64,000 bases of DNA from an uncultured Caulobacterales bacterium (GTDB taxonomy: Bacteria; Pseudomonadota; Alphaproteobacteria; Caulobacterales; Caulobacteraceae). A program made the position numbers and the translations under genes. Under the pieces are notes generated by a model. The model was not told where the DNA came from. It was given only the letters and a program-made list of their open reading frames with translations, and ran no database searches. Position 1 is the stretch's first letter; every line of letters begins with the position of its first letter. This document shows, one piece after another, positions 52,830 through 62,409 of the stretch. The stretch lies in NCBI GenBank assembly GCA_903837135.1, contig CAILTK010000041.1, positions 49,402 to 113,401 of the forward strand, read 5' to 3'.

Positions 52830-54053
52830 ATGACCGATTTTCACAAGATACGGCGGCTGCCGCCCTATGTGTTCGAGGAAGTGAACCGGCTGAAGGCGCG
52901 GCTGCGCGCCGACGGCGTCGACATCATCGACTTCGGCATGGGCAATCCCGACATGCCGACGCCCAAGCACATCGTCGACAAGCTGATCGAAACCGCGCGC
53001 GACCCCAAGTCCGGCCGCTATTCCGCGTCCAAGGGCATCATCGGCCTGCGCCGCGCCATGGCCGGCTATTACGAGCGGCGCTTCGGGGTGAAGCTCGATC
53101 CCGAGACCGAGGTGGTGGCGACGCTGGGCTCCAAGGAGGGGTTCGCCAACCTGGCCCAGGCTCTCACTGCGCCCGGGGACACCGTGATCTGCCCCAATCC
53201 GGCCTATCCGATCCACGCCTACGGCTTCATCATGGCCGGCGGCGTGATCCGCCACGTTCCGGCCCTGACTCCCGAGGAGTACCTGTCGGGCATTCCGCGC
53301 GCCGTGAAGCATTCGGCCCCGGCCCCCAGCGTGCTGATCGTCTCCTATCCGTCCAACCCCACCGCTCAGTCCGTCGACCTCGACTTCTACAAGGAGGTGA
53401 TCCGGCTCGCGAAGAAGCACGACCTGCTGGTGCTGTCGGACGTGGCCTATTCGGAGATCTATTTCGACGACAATCCGCCGCCGTCGATCCTGCAGGTCGA
53501 GGGGGCCAAGGACGTGGCGGTGGAGATCAACTCCCTGTCCAAGACCTACGCCATGGCCGGCTGGCGGGTCGGCATGGTGGTCGGCAACGCCCGCCTGTGC
53601 GCCGCCCTGGCGCGCGTGAAGTCCTACCTCGACTATGGGAACTTCACCCCGATCCAGGTGGCCGCCGCGGCCGCGCTGAACGGCCCGCAGGACTGCGTCG
53701 CGGAGATCCGCGCCATCTACAAGTCGCGCCGCGACGTGCTGATCTCGTCGATGAAGCGCGCCGGCTGGGACATTCCGTCGCCGCCGGCGTCCATGTTCGC
53801 CTGGACGCCGCTGCCCGAGGCCTATCGCGAGATCGGCTCGATGGCCTTCGCCAAGCTCCTGATCGAGCACGCCGGGGTGGCTGTGGCGCCGGGCGCGGGA
53901 TTTGGCGAATACGGGGAGGGGTTCGTGCGGATCGGCCTGGTGGAGAACGAGCATCGCATTCGACAGGCGGCCCGCAACGTGAAGAAGTTCCTCGACCAGT
54001 CGGGGCAGATCCTGTCCGCCCGGCGCGACCTGCTCGCGGAGGCGGCGCAGTGA
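52830..54053 (+). CDS. PLP-dependent aminotransferase, AlaC/LL-DAP type
   Basis: A 407-residue class I/II aminotransferase that would exchange amino groups between alanine or a similar amino acid and a 2-oxo acid. MGNPDMPTP (about 35-43), NPAYPIHAYG, SYPSNPTAQ and the PLP Lys in NSLSKTYAMAGWRVG are seen. It resembles glutamate-pyruvate transaminase AlaC and LL-diaminopimelate aminotransferases. It overlaps the homoserine dehydrogenase gene by 4 nt, a conserved pairing in this lineage that suggests an amino-acid biosynthetic role. Confidence 0.9.
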   Translation: MTDFHKIRRLPPYVFEEVNRLKARLRADGVDIIDFGMGNPDMPTPKHIVDKLIETARDPKSGRYSASKGIIGLRRAMAGYYERRFGVKLDPETEVVATLGSKEGFANLAQALTAPGDTVICPNPAYPIHAYGFIMAGGVIRHVPALTPEEYLSGIPRAVKHSAPAPSVLIVSYPSNPTAQSVDLDFYKEVIRLAKKHDLLVLSDVAYSEIYFDDNPPPSILQVEGAKDVAVEINSLSKTYAMAGWRVGMVVGNARLCAALARVKSYLDYGNFTPIQVAAAAALNGPQDCVAEIRAIYKSRRDVLISSMKRAGWDIPSPPASMFAWTPLPEAYREIGSMAFAKLLIEHAGVAVAPGAGFGEYGEGFVRIGLVENEHRIRQAARNVKKFLDQSGQILSARRDLLAEAAQ

Positions 54054-55336
54054 GCCGGGAATGGCGCATCGGCGTCGCCGGTCTCGGCGTCGTCGGCGGC
54101 GGGCTGGTCAGGTTCCTGCAGGAGCGGCCGGGGTTCGCGCCGGGCGGCGACACCGTGCGTCTGGTGGGCGTCACCGCCCGCGACCGGGACAAGCCGCGGG
54201 GCGCGGACCTGTCGGGGGTCGAATGGTTCGACCACCCGCTGTCGCTGGCCGCCTCGCCCGAGGTCGATCTGTTCATCGAACTGATCGGCGGCGCGGAGGG
54301 CGTCGCGCGCGCCGCCGTCACTGCGGCGCTCAAGCTCGGCAAGCCGGTGGTGACCGCCAACAAGGCCCTGATCGCCGCCCATGGGCTCGAGCTCGCCGCC
54401 CTGGCCGAACGCACGGGCGCCTCGCTGCACTTCGAGGCGGCGGTGATGGGCGGCGTGCCGGCGGTGAAGATGCTGCGCGAAGGCCTGGTCGGCGACGATG
54501 TGATCTCCATCGCCGGCATTCTCAACGGCACCTGCAACTTCATCCTCACCGAGATGGAGCGGACCGAACGCTCGTTCGCCGCGGTGCTCGCCGAGGCCCA
54601 GCGGCTGGGCTACGCCGAGGCCGATCCGACCACCGACGTCGGCGGCTTCGACGCCGCGCACAAGATCGTCGTCCTGGCGGCGCTGGCCTTCGGCGGCGCC
54701 CCCAACTTCGCCGCGGCGGAGGTGGAGGGGATTCAGGCGGTCGAACTGATCGACATCCGGCTGGCCCGGGACCTCGGCTACCGGATCAAGCTGATCGCCG
54801 AAGCCGCCGGCAGCGCCAGGGGCGCCAGCGTCCGCGTGGCGCCCGCCCTGGTGCCCCTGAACCATCCCCTGGCCCAGGCCGGCGGGGCGCTGAACGCCCT
54901 GTTTGTCGAGGGGCAACGGGTGGGCCGGCTCTACATCCAGGGCGCCGGCGCCGGGGCGGGACCCACCGCGGCCGCGGTCGCCGCCGACATCGCCGACGTG
55001 ATCGCCGGCGGACGCCGGCCGGTGTTCGGCCGCCCCGCGACCGAACTCAAGCCGCTGCCGTCGCTCGAGCGCGACCGCCAGATCGACAAGGCCTTTCTGC
55101 GTCTGATGGTGCGCGACGAGCCCGGCACCATCGCCGCCATCTCCGAGGCCCTGGCCAAGGCGGGCGTCTCCATCGACAGTTTCCTGCAGCGACCGGTGGA
55201 AGATAGCGGACACGTGCCGATCGTGCTTATCACCCACCCGGCCACCGAAATGGCGATCGATGACGCGGTAACGCACATCGCCTCGATTCCGGCGGTCATC
55301 GAACGACCAAGATCGATTCGCGTCGCCCGCACCTGA
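54050..55336 (+). CDS. hom: Homoserine dehydrogenase
   Basis: A 428-residue enzyme that reduces aspartate semialdehyde to homoserine, for threonine and methionine synthesis. GVAGLGVVGGGLV (about 8-20) binds NAD(P), GILNGTCNFILTEM and ADPTTDVGGFDAAHK hold the catalytic core, and a C-terminal ACT domain (DEPGTIAAISEALAKAGVS) allows feedback control. The GTG at 54050 overlaps the upstream stop by 4 nt. It is followed by glpX, as in other Caulobacterales. Confidence 0.95.
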   Translation: MSREWRIGVAGLGVVGGGLVRFLQERPGFAPGGDTVRLVGVTARDRDKPRGADLSGVEWFDHPLSLAASPEVDLFIELIGGAEGVARAAVTAALKLGKPVVTANKALIAAHGLELAALAERTGASLHFEAAVMGGVPAVKMLREGLVGDDVISIAGILNGTCNFILTEMERTERSFAAVLAEAQRLGYAEADPTTDVGGFDAAHKIVVLAALAFGGAPNFAAAEVEGIQAVELIDIRLARDLGYRIKLIAEAAGSARGASVRVAPALVPLNHPLAQAGGALNALFVEGQRVGRLYIQGAGAGAGPTAAAVAADIADVIAGGRRPVFGRPATELKPLPSLERDRQIDKAFLRLMVRDEPGTIAAISEALAKAGVSIDSFLQRPVEDSGHVPIVLITHPATEMAIDDAVTHIASIPAVIERPRSIRVART

Positions 55337-55399
55337 CGCTTGCGGCTGAAGTGGGACTCGAATCGCACGAGAACGAACCTGATGGGAGATATTGAGTTT

Positions 55400-56365
55400 A
55401 TGGCTGGCGACGACTTCAAGCTCGAACGCAATCTCGCGATGGACGCCGTGCGCGTCACCGAGGCGGCGGCGATCGCCTCCTGGCGTCTGGTCGGCCACGG
55501 CGACGAGAAGGCCGCCGACCAGGCGGCGGTGGACGCCATGCGCACCGCCCTCAACAGCCTCGACATCGACGGCCTGATCGTCATCGGCGAAGGCGAGCGG
55601 GACGAAGCGCCCATGCTCTACATCGGCGAGAAGGTCGGCACCGGCAAAGGCCCGCGAATCGACATCGCGCTGGATCCGCTCGAAGGCACCACCCTGACCG
55701 CCAAGGCCATGTCCAACGCGCTGGCGGTGATGGCCTTCGCCCCCGGCGGCGGCATGCTGCACGCCCCCGACACCTACATGGACAAGATCGCCGTCGGCCC
55801 GGGCTTCGCCAAGGGCGTGGTCGATCTCGACGCCTCGCCGGCCGACAACGTCCGGGCGCTGGCCAAGGCCAAGGGCGTGGAGCCGCGCGAGATCACCGCC
55901 TGCGTGCTCGACCGGCCGCGCCATACCGAGATCATCGCCAGCCTGCGCTCGGTGGGCGCCCGCGTGCACCTGATCACCGACGGCGACGTGGCCGGCGTGA
56001 TCAACACCACCGATCCGTCGACCCAGATCGACATCTACATCGGCTCGGGCGGCGCGCCGGAGGGCGTGCTCGCCTGCGCGGCGCTGAAGTGCGTCGGCGG
56101 CCAGTTCCAGGGCCGGCTGGTGTTCCGCAACGACGACGAGAAGGCGCGCGCCCGGCGCATCGGCTTCCAGGACGCCGACTTCGGCCGCAAGTACGACCTC
56201 GACGACCTGGTCAAGGGCGACGCCATCTTCTCCGCCACCGGCGTCACCAAGGGGGCCCTGCTCGACGGCGTCACCATCGCCGGCGGCTTCGTGCAGACCC
56301 ACACCCTGGTGATGAACTCCGCCACCCGCACCGTCCGCGAAATCCGCATGAAGCGGCCGGTTTAG
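55400..56365 (+). CDS. glpX: Class II fructose-1,6-bisphosphatase
   Basis: A 321-residue GlpX, which hydrolyses fructose 1,6-bisphosphate in gluconeogenesis. VIGEGERDEAPMLYIGE and ALDPLEGTTLTAKAMSNA (split at about 55-100) are the metal and phosphate-binding motifs, and LITDGDVAG and GSGGAPEGV follow. The ATG at 55400 gives the usual start (MAGDDFKLERNLA); an ATG at 55382 would add six residues. It is 63 bases after hom, likely the same operon. Confidence 0.95.
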   Translation: MAGDDFKLERNLAMDAVRVTEAAAIASWRLVGHGDEKAADQAAVDAMRTALNSLDIDGLIVIGEGERDEAPMLYIGEKVGTGKGPRIDIALDPLEGTTLTAKAMSNALAVMAFAPGGGMLHAPDTYMDKIAVGPGFAKGVVDLDASPADNVRALAKAKGVEPREITACVLDRPRHTEIIASLRSVGARVHLITDGDVAGVINTTDPSTQIDIYIGSGGAPEGVLACAALKCVGGQFQGRLVFRNDDEKARARRIGFQDADFGRKYDLDDLVKGDAIFSATGVTKGALLDGVTIAGGFVQTHTLVMNSATRTVREIRMKRPV

Positions 56366-56375
56366 AGGCGAGAGA

Positions 56376-56513
56376 AAGCTCCTCCCCACTGGGGGAGGCG
56401 GCGGCGCAGCCGCCGGAGGGGCCCGCGCGCGACGCTTGACGCAGCGACCCCCGTCAGCGGCGGCGCTGCCCCCTCAGTCACGTCGTGACAGCTCCCCCAA
56501 TGGGGAGCAGCTT
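56376..56513. mobile_element. MITE-like 138-bp palindromic element
   Basis: The ends 56376-56397 and 56492-56513 are inverted repeats matching at about 20 of 22 positions; both ends contain a CCCC...GGGG core hairpin. The inside has a GCGGCGCAGCCGCCGG hairpin and CCGTCAGCGGCGGCGCTG. It encodes nothing. The solo relative at 16312-16335 shows the end occurs elsewhere. No target-site duplication is clear, so the mobile nature is inference. Confidence 0.55.
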
Positions 56514-56580
56514 GCAAAGGGGGGGCAGCTTGGCCAACAACCCCCGCGACGCGACTCACCCGAGGCGCTAGGCTGGACCG

Positions 56581-58416
56581 ATGGCGGATGGCTTTGGCGT
56601 GGTGTCGTATCTCGGGGTCGAGCGGTCGGTGTCCGGGCGCGCCTGGCGCATGCGGCCGGCGGATCCGGCGGTGGTGCGCGGCTATCGCCAGCGCCTGGGC
56701 CTGTCCGAACCGCTGGCGCGGGCGCTGGCCGGGCGGGGGATCGAGGACGGCGAGGCCTATCTCAACCCGACCCTGAAGGGCCTGTTTCCCGACCCGTCCT
56801 GCTTCGCCGACATGGACAAGGCCGCGCGCCTGCTGGTCGACGCCGCGGAGGACGGGCGCAAGGTCGCGGTGTTCGCCGACTACGACGTCGATGGCGCGAG
56901 TTCGGCCGCCCAGCTCGTGCGCTGGTTCCGCGCCATGGGCCGGGAGCTGATCATCTATGTGCCCGACCGGGTCAAGGAAGGCTACGGCCCGAGCCCGGCC
57001 GCCTTCCAGCGGCTGAAGGACGAAGGCGTCGCCCTGGTGGTCACCGTCGACTGCGGCGCGGCGGCGCACGAGGCGCTGACCTTCGCCGCCGGTATCGATC
57101 TGCCCGTGGTGGTGGTCGACCATCACATGATGCGCCCCGGCGAGGCGCCGGTGGCCGCGGCCCTGGTCAATCCCAACCGCCCCGACTGCGCCTCGGGCCA
57201 GGGCGTGCTGGCGGCGGCGGGCGTGACCTTCGTCCTCCTGGCGGCGATGAACCGGGAAGCGCGCCGGCGCGGCCTGTTCGACGCGCGGCCCGGGGGCCGG
57301 ACTGAGCCCGACCTCCGCGCCTGGCTCGACCTCGCGGCGCTCGGCGCGGTCTGCGACGTGACCCAGCTGGTCGGCTTCAACCGCGCCCTGACCGCCCAGG
57401 GACTGAAGGTGATGTCCGCTTTCGCCAATCCGGGCCTCAACGCCCTGATGACCGTGGCCAAGGCCGAGGGCCCGGCCACCACCTTCCACGCCGGCTTCAT
57501 CCTCGGCCCGCGCATCAACGCCGGCGGGCGGATCGGCCGCTCGGACCTCGGCGCGCGCCTGCTCTCCACCGACGATCCCGAGGAGGCCCTGGCCCTGGCG
57601 CAGGAGCTCGACGCGCTCAACGCCACCCGCAAGGAGGTCGAGCGCGACGCCCTGGAGGCCGCGGTCCATCGGCTCGAGCGCGAAAGCAACGACCGCGACG
57701 CGCCGGTGATCGTGGTGGCCGGCGAGGACTGGCACCCGGGCGTGGTCGGCATCGTCGCCGGGCGGCTGCGCGAGCGCTATCGCCGGCCGGCCATCGTCAT
57801 CGCCGTCGATCCGGTCACCGGGGTCGGCAAGGGCTCGGGCCGCTCCCAGCCGGGCGTGAACCTCGGCGCGGCGGTGCAGGCGGCGTACGAGGCCGGCCTT
57901 CTGCTGGCCGGCGGCGGCCACGCCATGGCCGCGGGGCTGACCGTGGCCAAGGACGGCCTGCCGGAGCTGAAGGCTTTCCTGCGCGCCCACCTGGCGCAGG
58001 AGACCGCCGAAGCCCTGGCCGCCGACGCGCTCGAGATCGACGCCCTGACCACGCCGGCCGGCGCCGATCGCGGCCTGTGGACCGACTTCCAGCGGCTGGC
58101 CCCGTTCGGACCCGGCGCGCCCGAACCGGTGTTCGCCCTGGCCGACGTGGCCATCGAGGATCCGCGGCTCATGCGCGGTGGCCATGTGGCCTGCAGGCTG
58201 GTGGGGCAGGGCGGCCGGCTGAAGGCGATCGCCTGGCGGGCCGAGGATACCGCGCTGGGCCGGCGCCTGCTCGAGGGCGGCGGCGCGGTGCACGTCGCCG
58301 GCCGTCTGAAGCCGGACGACTGGAACGGCCGCGAGGGCGTGCAGTTCGAGATCGAGGACCTGGCCGACCCGCGCGGCGGCGCGGGGGTCGCCGCGCCGTT
58401 GGGTGCGCCGGCCTGA
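56581..58416 (+). CDS. recJ: Single-stranded-DNA-specific exonuclease RecJ
   Basis: A 611-residue RecJ, the 5'-3' ssDNA exonuclease of recombination and mismatch repair. FADYDVDGASSAA (about 98-110) and VDHHMM (about 180-185) are the DHH metal motifs; the later GRINAGGRIGRSDLGARLL and GGGHAMAAGLTV belong to DHHA1, and the C-terminus is an OB fold. The start at 56581 gives a normal N-terminus. It is followed by tRNA-Glu. Confidence 0.95.
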   Translation: MADGFGVVSYLGVERSVSGRAWRMRPADPAVVRGYRQRLGLSEPLARALAGRGIEDGEAYLNPTLKGLFPDPSCFADMDKAARLLVDAAEDGRKVAVFADYDVDGASSAAQLVRWFRAMGRELIIYVPDRVKEGYGPSPAAFQRLKDEGVALVVTVDCGAAAHEALTFAAGIDLPVVVVDHHMMRPGEAPVAAALVNPNRPDCASGQGVLAAAGVTFVLLAAMNREARRRGLFDARPGGRTEPDLRAWLDLAALGAVCDVTQLVGFNRALTAQGLKVMSAFANPGLNALMTVAKAEGPATTFHAGFILGPRINAGGRIGRSDLGARLLSTDDPEEALALAQELDALNATRKEVERDALEAAVHRLERESNDRDAPVIVVAGEDWHPGVVGIVAGRLRERYRRPAIVIAVDPVTGVGKGSGRSQPGVNLGAAVQAAYEAGLLLAGGGHAMAAGLTVAKDGLPELKAFLRAHLAQETAEALAADALEIDALTTPAGADRGLWTDFQRLAPFGPGAPEPVFALADVAIEDPRLMRGGHVACRLVGQGGRLKAIAWRAEDTALGRRLLEGGGAVHVAGRLKPDDWNGREGVQFEIEDLADPRGGAGVAAPLGAPA

Positions 58417-58519
58417 TCTGCGGCCTGACGATCCGCGGCGGCGGAGTCCGCGCAAAACTGGCCACGCCCCCTCTTGCGATCCGCGGCGAACGCGGGATAT
58501 AAGCCGCCCTCCGCGACGC

Positions 58520-58594
58520 GGTCCCTTCGTCTATCGGTTAGGACACCAGATTTTCATTCTGGGAAGAGGGGTTCGACTCCCCTAGGGACTGCCA
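58520..58594 (+). tRNA. tRNA-Glu (anticodon UUC)
   Basis: A 75-nt cloverleaf with encoded CCA. Acceptor stem GGTCCCT pairs with AGGGACT (first pair G-U), the D-arm is TCGTCTATCGGTTAGGA-like, the anticodon arm CCAGA-TTTTCAT-TCTGG has TTC at 34-36, and the T-arm is AGGGG-TTCGACT-CCCCT. Confidence 0.97.
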
Positions 58595-58741
58595 CGCGAA
58601 CTTCCCCCTCGGTTACTTCGCTTTACATCGCCCGCCGCGTGCGGCGACGATTCGTTGCACGAACATTTCAGGCGCGCGACCTGCCACAATTCGTGATACA
58701 AGCTTGGGCGTCCGCAGGGAGGTGTGGGCGAGAGGGGCTAC

Positions 58742-59395
58742 ATGTCAGGGTTGGATTTCGAGGGCGCTGGTCCTCAAGACGAGTCGGTCCGGATCAGCGG
58801 TAAAGTGAAGTGGTTCGATCCGGGTAAGGGCTACGGTTTCATCGTGCCCGACGATCCGGACCAGACGGGACTCAAGGACGTGCTTCTGCACGTGACCAGC
58901 CTTCGGCATTTCGGTCACGAAAATGCGCTCGAGGGGTCGACCATCGTTTGCGACGCCGTGCGCCGGCCCAAGGGCTGGCAGGTGTCCGCCGTCGTGGAGC
59001 TCGACGAAACCAGCGCCACGCCGACCCCCGAGCGGCACGAGCGTCCGCCGCATGACGGCTTTCGCCGCGATGCGCCGCCCCGCCGCGACGGTTTCGATCG
59101 CGGCGATATCCGCGTGCGCGACGGTCACGACGGCGACGGTCGCCTCGACGTCCGCCCGCCGCGCCGGCCGCTCCAGGCGCGCGGCGACCTCGAGCGGGCC
59201 ACGGTGAAGTGGTTCAACCGCACCAAGGGCTATGGTTTCGTCATGCGGGAGGCCGAAGCGGGCGACATCTTCGTCCACATCGAGACCCTGCGGCGTTGCG
59301 GGCTCGAGGATCTGCAGCCCGGCGAGACAGTGATGGTCCGCTTCGCCGATGGCCCGAAAGGCCTTGTCGTCGCCGAGATTCAACCGGCAAACTGA
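58742..59395 (+). CDS. Double cold-shock-domain protein
   Basis: A 217-residue protein with two cold-shock domains: the first at about 11-75 ([28 protein letters not shown]) and the second at about 150-217 ([28 protein letters not shown]). Each has RNP1/RNP2-type aromatic motifs for RNA binding. A linker of about 60 residues rich in Arg and Asp joins them. Two-domain proteins of this type are typical of Caulobacterales. The ATG at 58742 follows GAGAGGGG; an upstream GTG at 58724 is less likely. Confidence 0.93.
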   Translation: MSGLDFEGAGPQDESVRISGKVKWFDPGKGYGFIVPDDPDQTGLKDVLLHVTSLRHFGHENALEGSTIVCDAVRRPKGWQVSAVVELDETSATPTPERHERPPHDGFRRDAPPRRDGFDRGDIRVRDGHDGDGRLDVRPPRRPLQARGDLERATVKWFNRTKGYGFVMREAEAGDIFVHIETLRRCGLEDLQPGETVMVRFADGPKGLVVAEIQPAN

Positions 59396-59433
59396 GCCCG
59401 GCCCCTCGGGTGAGGGCTTTGGCCAAGAGGCGC

Positions 59434-60246
59434 ATGCCGGTGTTCAGGTTGGTTTTCCTCGTCCTCGCGGCGATGCTGGCGTCCGCGGCCCCGTCGGCGG
59501 CCGCCACGCCCGCCTACGGCTACAAGGTCGTGCACGTCTATCCGCACGACCGGACCGCCTTTACCGAAGGACTGTTCTACCTGGGCGGGTTTCTCTACGA
59601 GAGCACGGGCGAGCCGGGGCATTCCGGAATCCGGCGCGAGACACTGGAGACCGGCGAAACGGTCCAGTCGCGCGGCCTGCCGCCGCCATATTTCGGCGAG
59701 GGCATCGTCGCCTGGAAGGATCGCCTGTTCGAGCTGACCTGGCAGTCGCACATCGGCTTCGTCTACGACCTCTCCACCTTCACGCCCTTCGCCAGTTTCA
59801 CCTATCCGGGCGAGGGCTGGGCGCTGACCGCGGACGGACACCGGCTGATCATGAGCGACGGGACGCCCGTCCTGCGGTTCATCGACCCCGAGACGGTCAA
59901 GGAGATCGGGCGGGTGACGGTGACCGACGAGGGCCGCCCGGTGCAGAACCTGAACGAGCTCGAATATGTGAAGGGCGAGGTGTTCGCCAACATCTGGCGC
60001 ACCAACAGGATCGCCCGGATCGATCCCAAGACGGGCAAGGTCAGGGGCTGGATCGACCTGACCGGCCTGATGGCGGGGCTTCCGCCGCCCGATCAGACCG
60101 ATTCGGTGCTGAACGGCATCGCCTACGACGCCGAGCACGATCGGCTGTTCGTCACCGGCAAGCTGTGGCCCTCGCTGTTCGAGATCAAGCTGGTCCCCAA
60201 GGCGGCGGCCGCTCGCCCGCACCCGGTGCTTCGCGTCCATGAGTGA
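59434..60246 (+). CDS. Glutaminyl-peptide cyclotransferase-like protein
   Basis: A 270-residue secreted protein (signal about 1-24) of the plant/bacterial glutamine cyclotransferase family, a five-bladed beta-propeller that forms pyroglutamate at peptide N-termini. HDRTAFTEGLFY, GEGIVAWKDRLFELTWQ and LNELEYVKGEVFANIW are family motifs. The ATG at 59434 precedes a normal signal peptide. It overlaps the thioesterase gene by eight bases, so the two are coupled. Confidence 0.88.
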   Translation: MPVFRLVFLVLAAMLASAAPSAAATPAYGYKVVHVYPHDRTAFTEGLFYLGGFLYESTGEPGHSGIRRETLETGETVQSRGLPPPYFGEGIVAWKDRLFELTWQSHIGFVYDLSTFTPFASFTYPGEGWALTADGHRLIMSDGTPVLRFIDPETVKEIGRVTVTDEGRPVQNLNELEYVKGEVFANIWRTNRIARIDPKTGKVRGWIDLTGLMAGLPPPDQTDSVLNGIAYDAEHDRLFVTGKLWPSLFEIKLVPKAAAARPHPVLRVHE

Positions 60247-60667
60247 CGATGAGGAGGCGTTCGCGCCGCCCGAGGGGTTCGTCCGCTCGCTCCGCCGCGG
60301 ACCGTTCACCGAACACAACGGACCGCTTTATCACCGGGAGGGGACCGAGGCGGTGGTGCATGGCTTCCACGCCCTCAAGCGGCACTGCAACGGCCTCGGC
60401 ATCGTTCACGGCGGCATGCTGGCCAGCTTCCTCGACGGCCTGCTGGGCCACGCCGTCGGCGCCGCCGCCAAGCGCCCCGGGGTGACCATCCATCTGTCGC
60501 TCGACTATCTGTCGATGGCCCGCGCCGGCGACTGGGTGGAGGGCGAGGCGAAGATCACGCGGATGACAAGGGACGTCGCCTTCGCCGAGGCCCACGCCCA
60601 CGTCGGCGCCCGCGACGTGGTTCGCGCCACCGCGCTGTTCAAGCTGATGGAGCGCAAGGGGCGATGA
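60239..60667 (+). CDS. PaaI-family thioesterase
   Basis: A 142-residue hotdog-fold thioesterase that hydrolyses acyl-CoA. GIVHGGMLASFLDGLLGHAV (about 56-75) is the catalytic segment and DWVEGEAKITRMTRDVAFAEA follows. The start at 60239 lies inside the previous gene. The acyl substrate is unknown. Confidence 0.88.
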   Translation: MSDDEEAFAPPEGFVRSLRRGPFTEHNGPLYHREGTEAVVHGFHALKRHCNGLGIVHGGMLASFLDGLLGHAVGAAAKRPGVTIHLSLDYLSMARAGDWVEGEAKITRMTRDVAFAEAHAHVGARDVVRATALFKLMERKGR

Positions 60668-60701
60668 GCCGCGGGGCGACGGACGGGGAGGCGGCCGGGC
60701 G

Positions 60702-61964
60702 TCACCGCTTGTCCACCACCACCTTGCCGGCCTTCATCACCCACCTGACCTGGCGCAGGGCGGCGAGGTCCCGCTCGGGATCGCCGTCGACGGCGACGAG
60801 GTCGGCGAAGGCGCCGGGCGCCACGACCCCCAGCGCCCCGCTCTTGCCGAGCAGGTCCGCGCCGCCGGCGGTGGCGGCGGCCAGGGCCTCGGCGGGGGTC
60901 ATGCCTGCCTTGACGAACCAACCGAGTTCCTCGGTGTTTTCGCCGAAGCCGGAGAAGACAGCGTCCGAGCCCATGGCGATCCGGACGTGCAGGGCCACCG
61001 CCCGGCGCAGGGTGGCCAGGTTGCGCGCCACGTAGGCCCGCAGACCCTCCACCGCCGCGGCGTCATAGCCGTACTCGGCCGCGTGGTCGGCGTAGTAGCG
61101 GTTGTGGTCCACCGTCGGCACGTAGAAGATCCCGCGGCGCGCCATCTCCGTAAGCGTCGCATCGTCGACATCGACCGCGTGCTCCACCGAATCCGCCCCG
61201 GCCTTGACCGCGTCGCGCGCGCCGTCGGGTCCGTAGGAGTGCACCGCGAGCTTCTTGCCGGCCCGGTGCGCCGCCGCAGCGGCGGCCTGCATTTCCTCCA
61301 GGCCGAAGGTCTCGAAGCCGGTGACATCCTCGCCCGAGCCGGAGGAGCCGAACATCTTGACCCAATCGGCGCCGGCGGCGAGCTGGCCGCGCGCGGCGCG
61401 CAGGACCTCCGCGGGGCCATCCGCCCGGCAGGGATCGGGCGATGCGGACGGCGACGGGGGTCCTGACACATGCAGGCCGCAGCCGGCGACGAACATGCGC
61501 GGGCCGATCATGGCGCCGCGATCGATCAGCGCGCGCAGGGCGAAGGAGGCTCCGTCGCCGGCGCCGAGGTCCCGCACGGTGGTCACGCCGGTCTCGAGCG
61601 TCCGCCGCGCGTTGTCCTGGGCCAGGAACACCGTGACCGCCGTCGGCAGGCGCTCGGTCCAGGGGCGCGTGCCCGGCGTGCGTCCCCAGGCGTAGGCCAT
61701 GTGCACGTGCGCGTCGATCATCCCGGGCAGGCCGGTCAGCGGGCGAAGATCGACCACCGCGACGCCCTTGGGCAGGGCCTGGGCTCCGGCGCCGACCGAG
61801 ACGATCTTGTCCCCATCGACCACCACCACCGCGTCGATCACCGGCGATCCGTGTTCGGTGATCAGTCGGCCGAAGCGCACCGCCACCGGATCGGCCGCCG
61901 CCGCCGCCGCGAGGCCCCATACGGCCAGCGCCAGCGCCGCCACAATCCCTGCCTTCCGCCTCAT
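60702..61964 (-). CDS. Secreted amidohydrolase-family protein
   Basis: A 420-residue amidohydrolase with a signal peptide (about 1-24). DAHVHMAY (about 84-91) is the HxH metal motif, the carbamylated-lysine candidate is in WVKMFGSSG, further His in VHSYGPDG and VEHAVD, and the Asp in MGSDAVF. It resembles imidazolonepropionase/Xaa-Pro-type amidohydrolases and would cleave amide bonds of small peptides in the periplasm. The starting ATG is at 61964. Confidence 0.88.
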   Translation of the reverse strand: MRRKAGIVAALALAVWGLAAAAAADPVAVRFGRLITEHGSPVIDAVVVVDGDKIVSVGAGAQALPKGVAVVDLRPLTGLPGMIDAHVHMAYAWGRTPGTRPWTERLPTAVTVFLAQDNARRTLETGVTTVRDLGAGDGASFALRALIDRGAMIGPRMFVAGCGLHVSGPPSPSASPDPCRADGPAEVLRAARGQLAAGADWVKMFGSSGSGEDVTGFETFGLEEMQAAAAAAHRAGKKLAVHSYGPDGARDAVKAGADSVEHAVDVDDATLTEMARRGIFYVPTVDHNRYYADHAAEYGYDAAAVEGLRAYVARNLATLRRAVALHVRIAMGSDAVFSGFGENTEELGWFVKAGMTPAEALAAATAGGADLLGKSGALGVVAPGAFADLVAVDGDPERDLAALRQVRWVMKAGKVVVDKR

Positions 61965-62039
61965 CCGCCGTCCCTCTCCGCGTCGGCGCGAGGGGAGGCC
62001 GAGGAAGACCGGGCGTCAACCGGCCCGATCAGGGGGGGG

Positions 62040-62390
62040 CTATCTGACCACCACGCTGGCGCGCATCTGCGGGTGGATCGAGCAGAGGTAGCCGAACACG
62101 CCGGGCCGGGTGAAGGTGAAGGTGAAACTGTCGCCCTGGTCGAGGGCGGCCGAGCGGAACAGGCCGTCGGTGGAGACCACCGTGTGGGGCTCGCCGTCGA
62201 GGTTCTTCCAGGTCACCGTTCCGCCGACGCCGACGGTCACCGACATCGGCATGAAGGCGAAGCTCTTGATCGGCACGGTGACGGCCGCGGGCGTCCGCGC
62301 GTCGGCGGCGCGGACCGGGGAGGCGGGACCGGCGAGCGCCAGGGCGGCCAGGGTCTGAACGGCCAGGGCCAGGGCAGAAAATCGGTTCAT
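62040..62390 (-). CDS. Cupredoxin (plastocyanin/amicyanin-like)
   Basis: A 116-residue secreted blue-copper protein (signal about 1-28). The type 1 copper ligands appear as H in GEPHTVV, then C, H and M in YLCSIHPQM. Such proteins shuttle electrons or copper in the periplasm. It is 19 bases from the metallophosphoesterase gene, likely one operon. Confidence 0.9.
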   Translation of the reverse strand: MNRFSALALAVQTLAALALAGPASPVRAADARTPAAVTVPIKSFAFMPMSVTVGVGGTVTWKNLDGEPHTVVSTDGLFRSAALDQGDSFTFTFTRPGVFGYLCSIHPQMRASVVVR

Positions 62391-62409
62391 CGTCGTTCCT
62401 TGACGGGGG

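Noticed and set aside
53822..56389. An 855-residue open frame antisense to hom and glpX
   Set aside because: Both plus-strand genes are unmistakable; the antisense product has no recognisable domain.
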